DNA of 64,000 nt, taken from the NCBI RefSeq assembly GCF_003719195.1, contig NZ_CP024996.1:5394001-5458000 (forward strand). The letters are read 5' to 3'. Made by a program: the position numbers and the translations under genes. Position 1 is the first letter of the stretch. Each line of letters opens with the position of its first letter. Source of the stretch: Herbaspirillum rubrisubalbicans (GTDB lineage Bacteria; Pseudomonadota; Gammaproteobacteria; Burkholderiales; Burkholderiaceae_D). Of the stretch, positions 1-7,759 are shown in pieces. The notes below the pieces were generated by a model. The model did not search any database and was not told the origin of the DNA. It saw only the letters and a program-made list of their open reading frames with translations.

Positions 1-356
1 GCGCGCACTACCAGCAAGGGCGCCGCATCTCGGAACCGGCCACGCTGACCGAACTGGCACAGGCGCTGGAGATCGATGCTGCTACCTTCGCCGCCGAACT
101 GCAACGCGTGGAACAAGAAGAGCTGGCCCAGCACATCGAAGCCAGCCGTGAATTGCTGAACTACGTAGGCGGACGCGGCTTCCCGACCTTCGTGCTGCAG
201 CGGGGCGATACGCTGGAGGTGATCGATACCGGCCGCTGGCTGGGACAACCCGAGCAGTGGGCCAGCTATCTGCGTGATGAGACCGCGGCCGCGCCAGGGG
301 TGGCGTCGGAGAACCCGCCGGCCCAGTGCGACCTGCAGACAGGCCGTTGCGACTGA
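1..356 (+). CDS. DsbA-family thioredoxin-like protein, C-terminal part (5' truncated)
   Basis: The reading frame is open from the first bases of the window (codons from base 3) to TGA at 354-356, so only about 117 C-terminal residues are visible. The part GGRGFPTFVLQ followed by a short strand and a helix fits the cis-proline side of a DsbA/FrnE-like thioredoxin fold, where the Pro precedes a Thr. The N-terminal CxxC, if present, lies outside the window, so redox activity cannot be judged. The tail contains two cysteines near the stop. It converges with the HAD gene, with 7 bases between the stops. The family is inferred from this short segment; confidence is moderate. Confidence 0.6.
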   Translation, partial: AHYQQGRRISEPATLTELAQALEIDAATFAAELQRVEQEELAQHIEASRELLNYVGGRGFPTFVLQRGDTLEVIDTGRWLGQPEQWASYLRDETAAAPGVASENPPAQCDLQTGRCD

Positions 357-363
357 ACCTGGT

Positions 364-1005
364 TCATACAGGGAGACCCAGCCCGCGCAATTGCGCGCGG
401 GTTTCTGCGACATCGACGTGATGGATACCATGCCAGCCCAGAGCACGGCAGCCGTCGATGTTCTTTTGCAGGTCATCAATGAAGACCAGTTCCTCGGGTT
501 TCAAATTGGGCAGATGCCGTGAATAGCGCTCCAGCGCGATCTGGAAGATGCGTGGCTCGGGCTTGATGCAGCGCTCATGGCCCGAGACCACGATATCGAG
601 AAACAGCTGCAGGAAATCGTGGTAGTCCCGTGCATGGGGATAGGTCTCGGCGGACCAGTTGGTGAGGCCGAACAGCGGCACCTGCTGCGCGTGCAATTCG
701 CGCAGCAAGGCCACGCCCTCGGGCAATGGACCAGGCAGCATCTCGATCCAGCGGTCATAGAAGGCACGGATCAGTGCCTCATGCTGGGGATGCTGCCGGA
801 TCAGATGCGCGGTGCCTTCGGCCAAGGTACGGCCGCCGTCTTGCTGCACGTTCCACTCGGGTGAACAGATGTGGGTGAGGAAGTGGTGGCGCTCCTGCTC
901 GTCAGCGATCAACTTGCGATACAGATGCTGCGGGTTCCAGTCCAGGAGTACACCACCGAAATCGAAGACGACGGCGCGGATGGGGCTTGGTGCAGAAAAC
1001 GTCAT
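364..1005 (-). CDS. HAD-superfamily hydrolase, YihX-like
   Basis: A 213-residue haloacid dehalogenase-type phosphatase. Motif I is VVFDFGGVLLD with the nucleophile Asp at residue 15; the usual second Asp is replaced by Gly, as in the YihX / epoxide-hydrolase-N-terminal subgroup. Motif II is LTNWS, the motif III lysine lies in KPEP, and motif IV is IDD. The substrate is unknown; relatives dephosphorylate sugar phosphates. The ATG at 1003-1005 has AAGGA upstream on the minus strand. Its first six codons coincide with an 18-base sequence repeated exactly near 25120, so the start region may also be a regulator site. Confidence 0.85.
   Translation of the reverse strand: MTFSAPSPIRAVVFDFGGVLLDWNPQHLYRKLIADEQERHHFLTHICSPEWNVQQDGGRTLAEGTAHLIRQHPQHEALIRAFYDRWIEMLPGPLPEGVALLRELHAQQVPLFGLTNWSAETYPHARDYHDFLQLFLDIVVSGHERCIKPEPRIFQIALERYSRHLPNLKPEELVFIDDLQKNIDGCRALGWHGIHHVDVAETRAQLRGLGLPV
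987..1004. repeat. Copy 1 of an 18-base dispersed motif
   Basis: TTGGTGCAGAAAACGTCA occurs here and, identically, at 25120-25137. The 16-base core GGTGCAGAAAACGTCA is also at 27760-27775 in reverse orientation, with a one-mismatch copy at 25143-25158. Here it overlaps the start codon of the HAD gene. It may be an operator; the binding protein is unknown. Confidence 0.6.
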
Positions 1006-1061
1006 TATTGAAATCCTTAAGAAATGCTGGCGATATGGGCCGATATCGACCGGACGCTATC

Positions 1062-1529
1062 TTAATACCGACCGAATTGGCGCCGGTATTTGACGAAACC
1101 CTTCTTGGCGGAAGCGTCGAAAGCCATCCGTTCAAAAAAAGCGTGGGCCGAGGTTCTGTGTGCGGAACTGAGCAACATCATCTTTGAGCAATCCTTGGAC
1201 AGGCAATAGGCTTCGATATGGTGCATGAGGGCTGTACCTATGCCCTTTTCCTGGCTTTGCTTGTCCACCACGATATTTTCGATCACTGCAAATGGCTGTG
1301 ATTGGTACATCACGTCTGGGCAGAGTGACACCATGGCCGTACCGCTGACGACCTGCTCCCATTCGCAGACCAGCAGCAGGGCATGGGTATCGAGGGACAA
1401 GGCAGCAATGCGCTCCGGCGAGACGGCCACCGAAGTATCGTTGAGAAGTTGACGATAGAGCTCGGTAATACGTGCCGCATCGATGGGCAAGGCTGGTCGC
1501 ACGACTATTGTTGCGGGCAGAGATGGCAT
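1062..1529 (-). CDS. GNAT family N-acetyltransferase
   Basis: About 155 residues with a GNAT fold: an N-terminal VRPALPIDAARI strand-helix, central strand ending in VIENIVVD, and the acetyl-CoA pyrophosphate loop QEKGIGTALM, followed by a C-terminal region with FFERMAFD. It transfers an acetyl group from acetyl-CoA to an unknown amine. The frame can be extended to a GTG at 1634, but the extra 35 residues are not GNAT-like; the ATG at 1527-1529 lies just before the domain, so I prefer it. Neither start has a strong ribosome site. It lies upstream of the HAD gene on the same strand with a 56-base gap. Confidence 0.75.
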   Translation of the reverse strand: MPSLPATIVVRPALPIDAARITELYRQLLNDTSVAVSPERIAALSLDTHALLLVCEWEQVVSGTAMVSLCPDVMYQSQPFAVIENIVVDKQSQEKGIGTALMHHIEAYCLSKDCSKMMLLSSAHRTSAHAFFERMAFDASAKKGFVKYRRQFGRY

Positions 1530-1917
1530 GTCTTGGCAATCTTGAGTTATCGATGTGTTGGTTTGCAGAGGATGGTGCCAGTGTGGCTGGCCCAGGGCGG
1601 TACTGCCATTATTTGACGCTAGCCTTTTCGACACCTGGCTTCCACAGACACTCGTTCATTCCCATTGCCCCATTACTTACCTGTGGCGACCTATGGCCAT
1701 TTCTTAATATCTGGGTGTTGCATACTGCCACGCCCTCATTGGTCGAACAACATCATATAGGTGATGTACGCCAATCTCGCTCCAGGCTGCGCACTCAAAT
1801 GCATTACCAGAAACTGAGAATCAACAGCCGGTGAAAAGTTGGACGATGCTTGCAGCTGCATCTCCTCCAAAGCATCGGTAGTGATTCTCCGCCGTTTGCA
1901 GAGATCGCCTACAACCC
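1530..1917. other. Intergenic region without a recognised gene
   Basis: About 390 bases between the start of the acetyltransferase and the promoter of the amide operon. It contains only short frames without family resemblance, the longest a 64-codon minus-strand frame at 1736-1930 that overlaps the proposed promoter. I see no RNA gene here. Confidence 0.5.
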
Positions 1918-1946
1918 TTGACGCCTTCACTGAGGTGGTGCAATAT
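1918..1946 (+). promoter_or_regulatory. Candidate sigma-70 promoter of the amide operon
   Basis: TTGACG at 1918-1923 matches the -35 consensus at five of six positions. A 17-base spacer leads to a weak -10 element CAATAT at 1941-1946. Transcription would begin near 1953, directly before the first leader hairpin. The -10 match is only three of six, so the assignment is tentative, but its position relative to the leader structures is apt. Confidence 0.45.
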
Positions 1947-1954
1947 GCTCCTCG

Positions 1955-1999
1955 CTGTCTAGGAACGCCACCAGACAGTTTCCTCAGCAGCGTTGCTGA
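1955..1999 (+). promoter_or_regulatory. Candidate ANTAR-target leader RNA (two hexaloop hairpins)
   Basis: Two adjacent hairpins precede the terminator. The first has arms CTGTCT (1955-1960) and AGACAG (1973-1978) and can present AACGCC at 1964-1969, though the inner pairs are imperfect. The second is clean: TCAGC (1984-1988), loop AGCGTT (1989-1994), GCTGA (1995-1999). Both six-base loops have A at position 1 and G at position 4, the known signature of RNAs bound by ANTAR antiterminators. The same operon encodes an ANTAR protein (9932-10573). The assignment by pattern is mine and was not computed. Confidence 0.6.
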
Positions 2000-2018
2000 C
2001 TTCTTACCCGGCTATAAG

Positions 2019-2063
2019 AGCCCCTGACATGCGCACACAGCGCAGTCAGGGGCTTTTTGTTTT
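2019..2063 (+). terminator. Intrinsic terminator (attenuator) in the leader of the amide operon
   Basis: A long hairpin: AGCCCCTGAC (2019-2028) pairs perfectly with GTCAGGGGCT (2045-2054), and after one bulged A the stem continues as TGCGC/GCGCA around the loop ACACA. A T-rich tract TTTTTGTTTT follows (2054-2063). The GGAG ribosome site of the next gene starts at 2064, so a transcript ending here would lack it. With a promoter upstream and the gene downstream on the same strand it fits an attenuator. Confidence 0.85.
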
Positions 2064-2073
2064 GGAGATTCGT

Positions 2074-2970
2074 ATGTCGTCTTTGGAAAGCTCTCTCGCC
2101 ACATCTTCGTTTCCGAATATCACGGTGGCCAGCGTCCAGATGGAGCCCCGCATCGGCCACAAGGAGGACAACGTCGCCCGCTCAATCGCTTTCATCGACC
2201 GTGCAGCCGCTGAGGGCGCGGCGTTGGTCGTGTTACCCGAACTGGTCAACACCGGCTATGTGTTCGCCAGCCGCGCGGAAGCCTTCGCGCTGGCCGAAAC
2301 ATCGCCCGATGGCCCCACCACCCTCGCTTGGATCGAGGCAGCACGACGCAACCAGATATACATCGTGGCCGGTATCGCCGAGCGGGAGGGCGAGCGACTC
2401 TACAACTCGGCCGTCGTGATCGGCCCCGACGGCTGGCTGGGCGTCTATCGCAAGCTGCATCTGTGGGGTGATGAACACCTCTTCTTCGAAGCAGGCGACA
2501 AGGGCTTGCCGCTGTTCCACACGCAATGGGGGCGACTAGGTGTGGCGATCTGCTATGACGGCTGGTTTCCAGAGGTGTACCGGCTGCTGGCGATGCAGGG
2601 AGCGGACGTGGTGGCAATCCCGACCAACTGGGTGCCTATGCCCGGCCAACCTGCTAACCGTGAAGCCATGGCGACCTCGCTGGCGATGGCCAATGCGCAC
2701 AGCAATGCGCTCAACATCGTCTGTGCCAATCGTATCGGTACCGAGCGTGGCCAACCCTTTATCGGCCAGAGTCTGATCATTGGCGCACAAGGCTGGCCGC
2801 TGGCCGGACCTGCGTCTGAAGATAGCGAGCAGGTGCTTTATGCCAGCATCAATCTCAAGCAGACGCGCCAGGCGCGTCATCTCACCGCTTTCAACCATGT
2901 GCTGCGGGACCGTCGTGACGACCTCTACGACCCAATGTTGGGAACTGGCTGGCCGTTGCCGCGGCACTGA
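2074..2970 (+). CDS. Nitrilase-superfamily amidohydrolase
   Basis: A 298-residue carbon-nitrogen hydrolase, the usual length for single-domain members. The catalytic triad is visible: Glu56 in VLPELVNTG, Lys127 in YRKLHLW and Cys160 in ICYDGWFPE. Such enzymes hydrolyse amides or carbamoyl compounds to acid plus ammonia through a cysteine thioester; the exact substrate is not readable. The ATG at 2074 follows GGAG at 2064-2067. A longer frame from 1993 would run through the terminator and is rejected. As first gene of an operon with AmiC- and AmiR-like regulators it takes the place of the aliphatic amidase AmiE of Pseudomonas, though its sequence is nearer to R-amidase/ureidopropionase-like members. 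Confidence 0.85.
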   Translation: MSSLESSLATSSFPNITVASVQMEPRIGHKEDNVARSIAFIDRAAAEGAALVVLPELVNTGYVFASRAEAFALAETSPDGPTTLAWIEAARRNQIYIVAGIAEREGERLYNSAVVIGPDGWLGVYRKLHLWGDEHLFFEAGDKGLPLFHTQWGRLGVAICYDGWFPEVYRLLAMQGADVVAIPTNWVPMPGQPANREAMATSLAMANAHSNALNIVCANRIGTERGQPFIGQSLIIGAQGWPLAGPASEDSEQVLYASINLKQTRQARHLTAFNHVLRDRRDDLYDPMLGTGWPLPRH

Positions 2971-3037
2971 CTCGATTGCTTGCGCCGTTCCGTTTTTCTT
3001 TCTTTCACTCCGATCTATCCCATCAAGGAGATTTACG

Positions 3038-4201
3038 ATGAACAGATTCACCTTTGCCCTGCGCCACGGCGCGTTCGTTCTCTTCGCCGCCATGACGGTG
3101 CAGGCCCAGGCGGCCGATCCTATCCGCATCGGCGTGGCCGTCGGGCTGTCCGGTGCCAACAGCGTGGTGGCACCGGCGGTGGTGCAATCCTCGCAACTGG
3201 CAGTCGATGAAATCAATGCCGCCGGCGGTATTCTAGGACGCAAGCTGGAACTCGATATCGTCGATGATGCCTCCGGCGCGGTGGGCGCGCAGAAAGCCTT
3301 CGACACGCTGGTCTTCCAGAAGAAGGTGAATGCTGTCATTGCCATGGAAACCAGCGCCGCCCGCAATGCTGCGCTGCCGGTGATCAGTCGCGGCAAGCTG
3401 CCTTACATATACACTTCCTTCTATGAAGGGCGCTCCTGCAACAAGTGGATGTATGTGAACGGCTGGGTGCCAGAGCAGCAAGTGGCGCCGGTGGTGGACT
3501 ACTTCACCAAGAGCAAACATGCCAAGACCTTCTTCCTGGTCGGCAGCGACTACGCCTTTGGTCGCGGCATGTTGGAATTCACCAAGAAGTACATCGAGCA
3601 AAAGGGTGGCAAGGTGATCGGCGAAGAATATCTGCCCATCGACGGCAGCGACTGGACCACGGTCGTCTCCAAGATCCGTTCATCCAAGCCCGATGCCTTG
3701 ATCAGCGCCACCGCCGGAGGCGCACCCAATGTGTCGCTGGCCAAGCAGCTCAAGGGCGCAGGCCTGACGCTGCCATACGGCAACCTGGCTGTCGATGAGG
3801 GCACGGCCCAGACCATGGGTGATGCGGCCGATGGACTCTACATGTCGGCCTCCTACCTGACCGGCATCGACACGCCGGAAAACAAGAAATTCATGGAAGC
3901 CCTGAAGAAGAAGTTCGGCGCTGACATGAAGACACCCAATGAACTGTCCGAGCCGCAGTACGAAGCCTTCTACCTGTTCAAGGCCGCCGTCGAAAAGGCC
4001 GGCTCCACCGATAACGACAAGGTGATCAAGGCGCTCGGTGAAGTGTCGTTCAATGGCCCGCGCGGCCTGGTGGCGATGAACAAGAGCCGCCATACACCGC
4101 TGTCCATGCGCCTGGGCCAGGTGCAGCATGACGGTACGATCAAGATCCTGGAAACTTTCGCCAGCGTTGATCCGGGCAATCAGTGTCCGAGCATCAAGTA
4201 A
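3038..4201 (+). CDS. ABC transporter periplasmic substrate-binding protein (branched-chain amino acid/amide type)
   Basis: 387 residues of the type I periplasmic-binding family (Peripla_BP_6, like LivK, UrtA, FmdD). A Sec signal peptide with a hydrophobic core ends at AQA/ADP, near residue 25. The mature start IRIGVAVGLSG is typical, followed by a two-lobe fold with AVDEINAAGGILG. AAGGAG lies 7 bases before the ATG. It binds the substrate in the periplasm for the permease and ATPase genes downstream. Context with an amide hydrolase, an asparaginase and an AmiC homologue suggests an amide or amidated amino acid. It resembles the AmiC-like protein of the same operon, which lacks the signal peptide. 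Confidence 0.88.
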   Translation: MNRFTFALRHGAFVLFAAMTVQAQAADPIRIGVAVGLSGANSVVAPAVVQSSQLAVDEINAAGGILGRKLELDIVDDASGAVGAQKAFDTLVFQKKVNAVIAMETSAARNAALPVISRGKLPYIYTSFYEGRSCNKWMYVNGWVPEQQVAPVVDYFTKSKHAKTFFLVGSDYAFGRGMLEFTKKYIEQKGGKVIGEEYLPIDGSDWTTVVSKIRSSKPDALISATAGGAPNVSLAKQLKGAGLTLPYGNLAVDEGTAQTMGDAADGLYMSASYLTGIDTPENKKFMEALKKKFGADMKTPNELSEPQYEAFYLFKAAVEKAGSTDNDKVIKALGEVSFNGPRGLVAMNKSRHTPLSMRLGQVQHDGTIKILETFASVDPGNQCPSIK

Positions 4202-4228
4202 GCTCAGGATAGCGAACGGACCAACGAT

Positions 4229-4259
4229 AAAAAAACCGCCGCGACGATGATCGCGGCGG
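4229..4259. terminator. Intercistronic hairpin, terminator-like for the minus strand
   Basis: CCGCCGCGA (4236-4244) and TCGCGGCGG (4251-4259) form a perfect 9-bp stem with a 6-base loop. An A-run precedes it, so on the minus strand the stem is followed by seven Ts and looks like a rho-independent terminator. Read on the plus strand it has no U-tract and could instead protect the upstream binding-protein transcript. Confidence 0.5.
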
Positions 4260-4283
4260 CCAGAGACGTGAGAGGAAAGTGCA

Positions 4284-5117
4284 ATGGCGCTATTGCTGGA
4301 TATGCTGACGACGGCTGCGATACTGTTCATCGTCACCGCAGGACTGATGATGATCTTCGGTGTCATGAAGATCGTCAATTTTGCCCACGGGGCCTTGCTG
4401 ACGCTGGGGGGATACGCCAGCTACGTGGTGACCCACCTGCAGCTTGATCCCTGGCTGGGCTGGCCGCTGGCACTGCTGACAGGCATTGCCGTTGGGATGC
4501 TGGTGGAAGGAGTGATCGTACGACGCCTGTACAAGCGACCGCTGGATGCCATTCTGGCGACCTGGGGCTTGAGCATCGTCATCGGTCAATTGATTGTGAT
4601 GGCTTTCGGGCGTGAAGTGCAGTTCGTCAACGCCCCGCTGGCAGGAACCTGGGCCGTGATGGGCGTGGACTACTCGGCCTACCGTCTGGTGCTGGTGCCC
4701 TTGGCATTGGGCCTGGGCGTGCTCCTGACAGTACTGCTCAATGGTACCGATTTCGGAGTCCGCACCCGTGCAGTGATCATGAATGAAGAACTGGCCAGCA
4801 GCCTGGGCATTCACTCCGGCCGTGTACGTTTCGTGACCTTCAGTATTGGCGCAGGCCTGGGCACGTTGGCCGGGGCAATGATCACGCCGCTCTCCAGCGT
4901 CGATCCCAACATGGGGCTGCCGTGGTTGATCAGCGCTTTCATGCTGGTGATGATCTCGGGCCACTCCATGTTGAGCCTGTTGTTGGCCTGTGTGGTATTC
5001 GGTGCGGCACAGGTGCTAGTCAGTACCTACACCAATCCGGTACTGGGCGGCTTGACCATTGTCATCCTCGCCGCGGTGACGCTGCGCATTCGACCGAAGG
5101 GGCTGGCCCGTGCTTGA
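4284..5117 (+). CDS. ABC transporter permease, LivH family
   Basis: 277-residue integral membrane protein with about eight hydrophobic segments. The N-terminal stretch with MMIFGVMKIVNFAHGALL matches the LivH/UrtB hallmark (IVNFAHG). It forms one half of the inner-membrane channel of a branched-chain-type uptake system. It overlaps the start of the next gene by 8 bases, which suggests translational coupling with its partner permease. Confidence 0.9.
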   Translation: MALLLDMLTTAAILFIVTAGLMMIFGVMKIVNFAHGALLTLGGYASYVVTHLQLDPWLGWPLALLTGIAVGMLVEGVIVRRLYKRPLDAILATWGLSIVIGQLIVMAFGREVQFVNAPLAGTWAVMGVDYSAYRLVLVPLALGLGVLLTVLLNGTDFGVRTRAVIMNEELASSLGIHSGRVRFVTFSIGAGLGTLAGAMITPLSSVDPNMGLPWLISAFMLVMISGHSMLSLLLACVVFGAAQVLVSTYTNPVLGGLTIVILAAVTLRIRPKGLARA

Positions 5118-6921
5118 TACCAATCTCTCTACCGCCGCAGCTCCGGCCCAGGCGGGCGCCAAGGACGGGCGCCGTTCTCTTCGCAGCGTGTTGCTGTTCA
5201 TCGGTTGCGGGCTACTGTTGCTGGTGGCCGGTCCCTGGCTGTTCGACACCTATCTCCAAAACATCCTGATCAAGGCCTATTTCATGGCCATCGTGGCGAT
5301 GACCGTCGATATCCTGTGGGGATATACCGGCTATCTCACCTTCGGTCAGTCGGCCTTCTTCGGTATCGGGGCCTATGCTGCCGGGCTGGTCTTCACGCAT
5401 GTCGGCTTCAGCGGTGCCAGCGTGTTGCTCGCCATCGGCGTGGCTGTCGGCGCCACAGCTGTGGTGGCCGCACTGGCCGGCTGGCTGTCTTTCTATCGAG
5501 GCGCATCACCGTTCTTTGCCACCGTCATTTCGCTGGTGCTACCCATCGTACTGACCCAGTTGCTGCTCTCGGGCGGCACTTGGACTGGCTCTAGCTCGGG
5601 GCTGACCGGCTACGACAGCTTCGACTTTTCCATCGATGCCTGGTACTGGATCTCTGGGGGCATGTTGGCACTGGCGGCACTGGGCGGCTGGCTGCTAGTG
5701 CGCAGTGATAGCGGTCGACTTCTGGCCGCCATCCGCGACAACGAGCAACGATGCAGTTATCTGGGCATCAATACTGCACTGGTGAAGATCGCCTTGCTGA
5801 TCGCCATGGCGGTGCTGGCCGGTCTGGCAGGATTGGGCTACGGCGCCTTCAGCGGCGTGGTCGCACCCGAGCTGACAGGCTTCGCTCTGGGCACCGAATT
5901 TATCATCTGGGTCGCATTGGGCGGTCGCGGCAGCTTGTGGGGACCATTGGTCGGCGCAGTGCTGATCAACGTCGCCACCGCTTATCTGAGCAGCAGTATG
6001 CCGTTCGTCTGGCAACTGATTCTCGGGGCCACATTCATCGTGGTGATCGTATTGCTGCCGCAGGGATTGGTACCCTTGCTGTTGCGGCCGTTCGGGCTAG
6101 GGTCTGCCAGCAGGCACCGGCCGCGTCTGCAGGAATGTGCGGACTCCAAGGGCGACGATCCTCAAGTCGACGCCATCCACATGCGCAACGTGGCGAAGAA
6201 TTTCGGCCCGCTCAAGGTGCTCAGAGGTATCGACTTTACGGCGCGCGCCGGTGAGCTGGTCGGTCTGATCGGCCCCAACGGGGCTGGCAAGACCACTCTG
6301 ATGCGCTGCATGAGCGATGGCGCCGAGCGCAGCGCTGGCAGCGTTGCGCTGTGCGGTAGCGATATCGCCAAGTTGCCGCCTCAGGCGTGTGTGCATCTGG
6401 GACTGGGACGCAAATTCCAGAACGCCAATATCTTCGAATCCTTGACCGTGGCGCAGTGCCTGCGCATTGCGCGCGTGCGACTGCAACGCCCGGCCCTGTT
6501 CAAACGCGCCGACACGCTGCATTTACCGCCTTATGCCCTGCACGTAATGCGCGCCACCGGGCTGGACGGGATGCTTGACAGTATCGCTGGAGACCTTTCA
6601 CACGGCCAGCAGCAGGCGCTGGAGCTGGCCATGGTGCTGGCGCTGGAGCCCCGTGTAGTGCTGCTGGACGAGCCCACCGCCGGCCTGACCAAGACCGAGC
6701 GCACCCAGATCGGTGCGGTGCTGTCGTCGCTGGCCTTCAAATATCGACTGTGCTGCCTGCTGGTGGAGCATGATCTGGATTTCGTGCAGCAGATCGCCAC
6801 GCGCATCGTGGTGCTGCATCAGGGGACGATCATCATGCAGGGCAGTTTCGAGGAGGTGGTCAATTCCGAACTGGTCAAGACCATCTATTCGGGTAGTACC
6901 CATGCAACGGGGGCGCAATGA
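5110..6921 (+). CDS. Fused LivM-type permease and LivG-type ATPase
   Basis: 603 residues in two parts. Residues 1 to about 340 form a LivM-like permease with the WGYTGYLTFGQSAFFGIGAY signature. Residues from about 354 form an ABC ATPase with Walker A GPNGAGKTT (near 385), signature LSHGQQQ, Walker B VVLLDEP (near 516) and the switch His in VEHDLDF. In the second transporter of this window (27785-29547) the two are separate genes. The GTG start at 5110 overlaps the previous gene. The linker between the domains is about 20 residues. The fusion fixes permease-to-ATPase stoichiometry. Confidence 0.9.
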   Translation: MLDTNLSTAAAPAQAGAKDGRRSLRSVLLFIGCGLLLLVAGPWLFDTYLQNILIKAYFMAIVAMTVDILWGYTGYLTFGQSAFFGIGAYAAGLVFTHVGFSGASVLLAIGVAVGATAVVAALAGWLSFYRGASPFFATVISLVLPIVLTQLLLSGGTWTGSSSGLTGYDSFDFSIDAWYWISGGMLALAALGGWLLVRSDSGRLLAAIRDNEQRCSYLGINTALVKIALLIAMAVLAGLAGLGYGAFSGVVAPELTGFALGTEFIIWVALGGRGSLWGPLVGAVLINVATAYLSSSMPFVWQLILGATFIVVIVLLPQGLVPLLLRPFGLGSASRHRPRLQECADSKGDDPQVDAIHMRNVAKNFGPLKVLRGIDFTARAGELVGLIGPNGAGKTTLMRCMSDGAERSAGSVALCGSDIAKLPPQACVHLGLGRKFQNANIFESLTVAQCLRIARVRLQRPALFKRADTLHLPPYALHVMRATGLDGMLDSIAGDLSHGQQQALELAMVLALEPRVVLLDEPTAGLTKTERTQIGAVLSSLAFKYRLCCLLVEHDLDFVQQIATRIVVLHQGTIIMQGSFEEVVNSELVKTIYSGSTHATGAQ

Positions 6922-7625
6922 AACAATCGGCATTGGTTATGAAGGACATCACCAGCGGTTATCGAGCCTCGGTGGTGCTGCGTGGTCTGTCACTGGAGAT
7001 CGCACAGGGCGAGGCGGTCGCCTTGCTGGGCAAGAACGGCATGGGCAAGAGCACCTTGCTCAAGACCGTCATGGGATATCTAGGCAAGCAGAGCGGCGCC
7101 GTGCATCTGCATGGGAGCAACATCACACGCATGTCCCCCCATCGCATTGCGCGCCTGGGCGTGGCCTATGCAGCCCAGGAGAATGCCCTGTTTGCCGAAC
7201 TGAGCATCGCCGACAACTTGCGCCTGGGCTTGACGCGGCCAGCCCTGTTCGAAGAGCGTTTTGCGGCGATCGAAGGACTGTTCCCTGTATTTCGCAGCCG
7301 GCTGCAGCAATACGCGGGCACGCTCTCCGGTGGCGAACAGAAGATGCTGCTGCTGGCGCGTGCGCTGATGATGCGACCTGCGCTGATCCTGCTCGACGAA
7401 ATCACCGAAGGCCTGCAACCTTCGGTGATCGATCGGCTGGCTCATGCGCTGCTGGAAGAGCGCCGTCAGCATGGCACCACCCTGTTGCTGGTCGAGCAGA
7501 ATGTGCCATTCGCCCTACAGGTGGCGGACCGCTACCTCATTCTCAAGCAGGGTGAGCTGGTGGAGGAGGGGGACGCCAAGCACGCGGGGGCGACCGAGAC
7601 GGTATTTGCTCATTTACGGGTATGA
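6918..7625 (+). CDS. ABC transporter ATP-binding protein, LivF family
   Basis: 235 residues, full length for LivF. Walker A is GKNGMGKST, the signature LSGGEQK, Walker B ALILLDEI; the Walker B sequence ends in EITEG where LivF proteins have E(I/P)xEGL. It hydrolyses ATP with the fused LivG domain to power import. ATG overlaps the upstream stop as ATGA. Confidence 0.9.
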   Translation: MKQSALVMKDITSGYRASVVLRGLSLEIAQGEAVALLGKNGMGKSTLLKTVMGYLGKQSGAVHLHGSNITRMSPHRIARLGVAYAAQENALFAELSIADNLRLGLTRPALFEERFAAIEGLFPVFRSRLQQYAGTLSGGEQKMLLLARALMMRPALILLDEITEGLQPSVIDRLAHALLEERRQHGTTLLLVEQNVPFALQVADRYLILKQGELVEEGDAKHAGATETVFAHLRV

Positions 7626-7675
7626 ACATGGTGCGTACAGTTGGCGCTGGTAGCGCTTGTGCCGGAGCAGACTCC

Positions 7676-7759
7676 ATGACCATGATCGGGGTGAGCACAG
7701 CTCCGAGGTGCGGGGTCGTTGCGACTGCAGGCATATTTCTTTCCTCTTCCCTCTCATGA
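7676..7759 (+). CDS. Small ORF (27 residues) coupled to the asparaginase start
   Basis: ATG at 7676 is preceded by GGAG at 7664-7667 with an 8-base spacer. After 27 sense codons the TGA at 7757-7759 overlaps the tandem ATGATG (7756-7761) of the asparaginase, which has no Shine-Dalgarno sequence of its own. The peptide begins MTMIGVS and ends hydrophobic and Ser-rich; I recognise no family. It may act only to deliver ribosomes to the asparaginase gene. It could be chance. Confidence 0.35.
   Translation: MTMIGVSTAPRCGVVATAGIFLSSSLS

Noticed and set aside
1736..1930. 64-codon minus-strand frame before the amide operon
   Set aside because: No recognisable family, no convincing ribosome site, and it overlaps the promoter candidate.
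1993..2073. Upstream start for the nitrilase-type gene
   Set aside because: Translation from 1993 would cross the terminator hairpin. The ATG at 2074 has a proper ribosome site and matches the family length.
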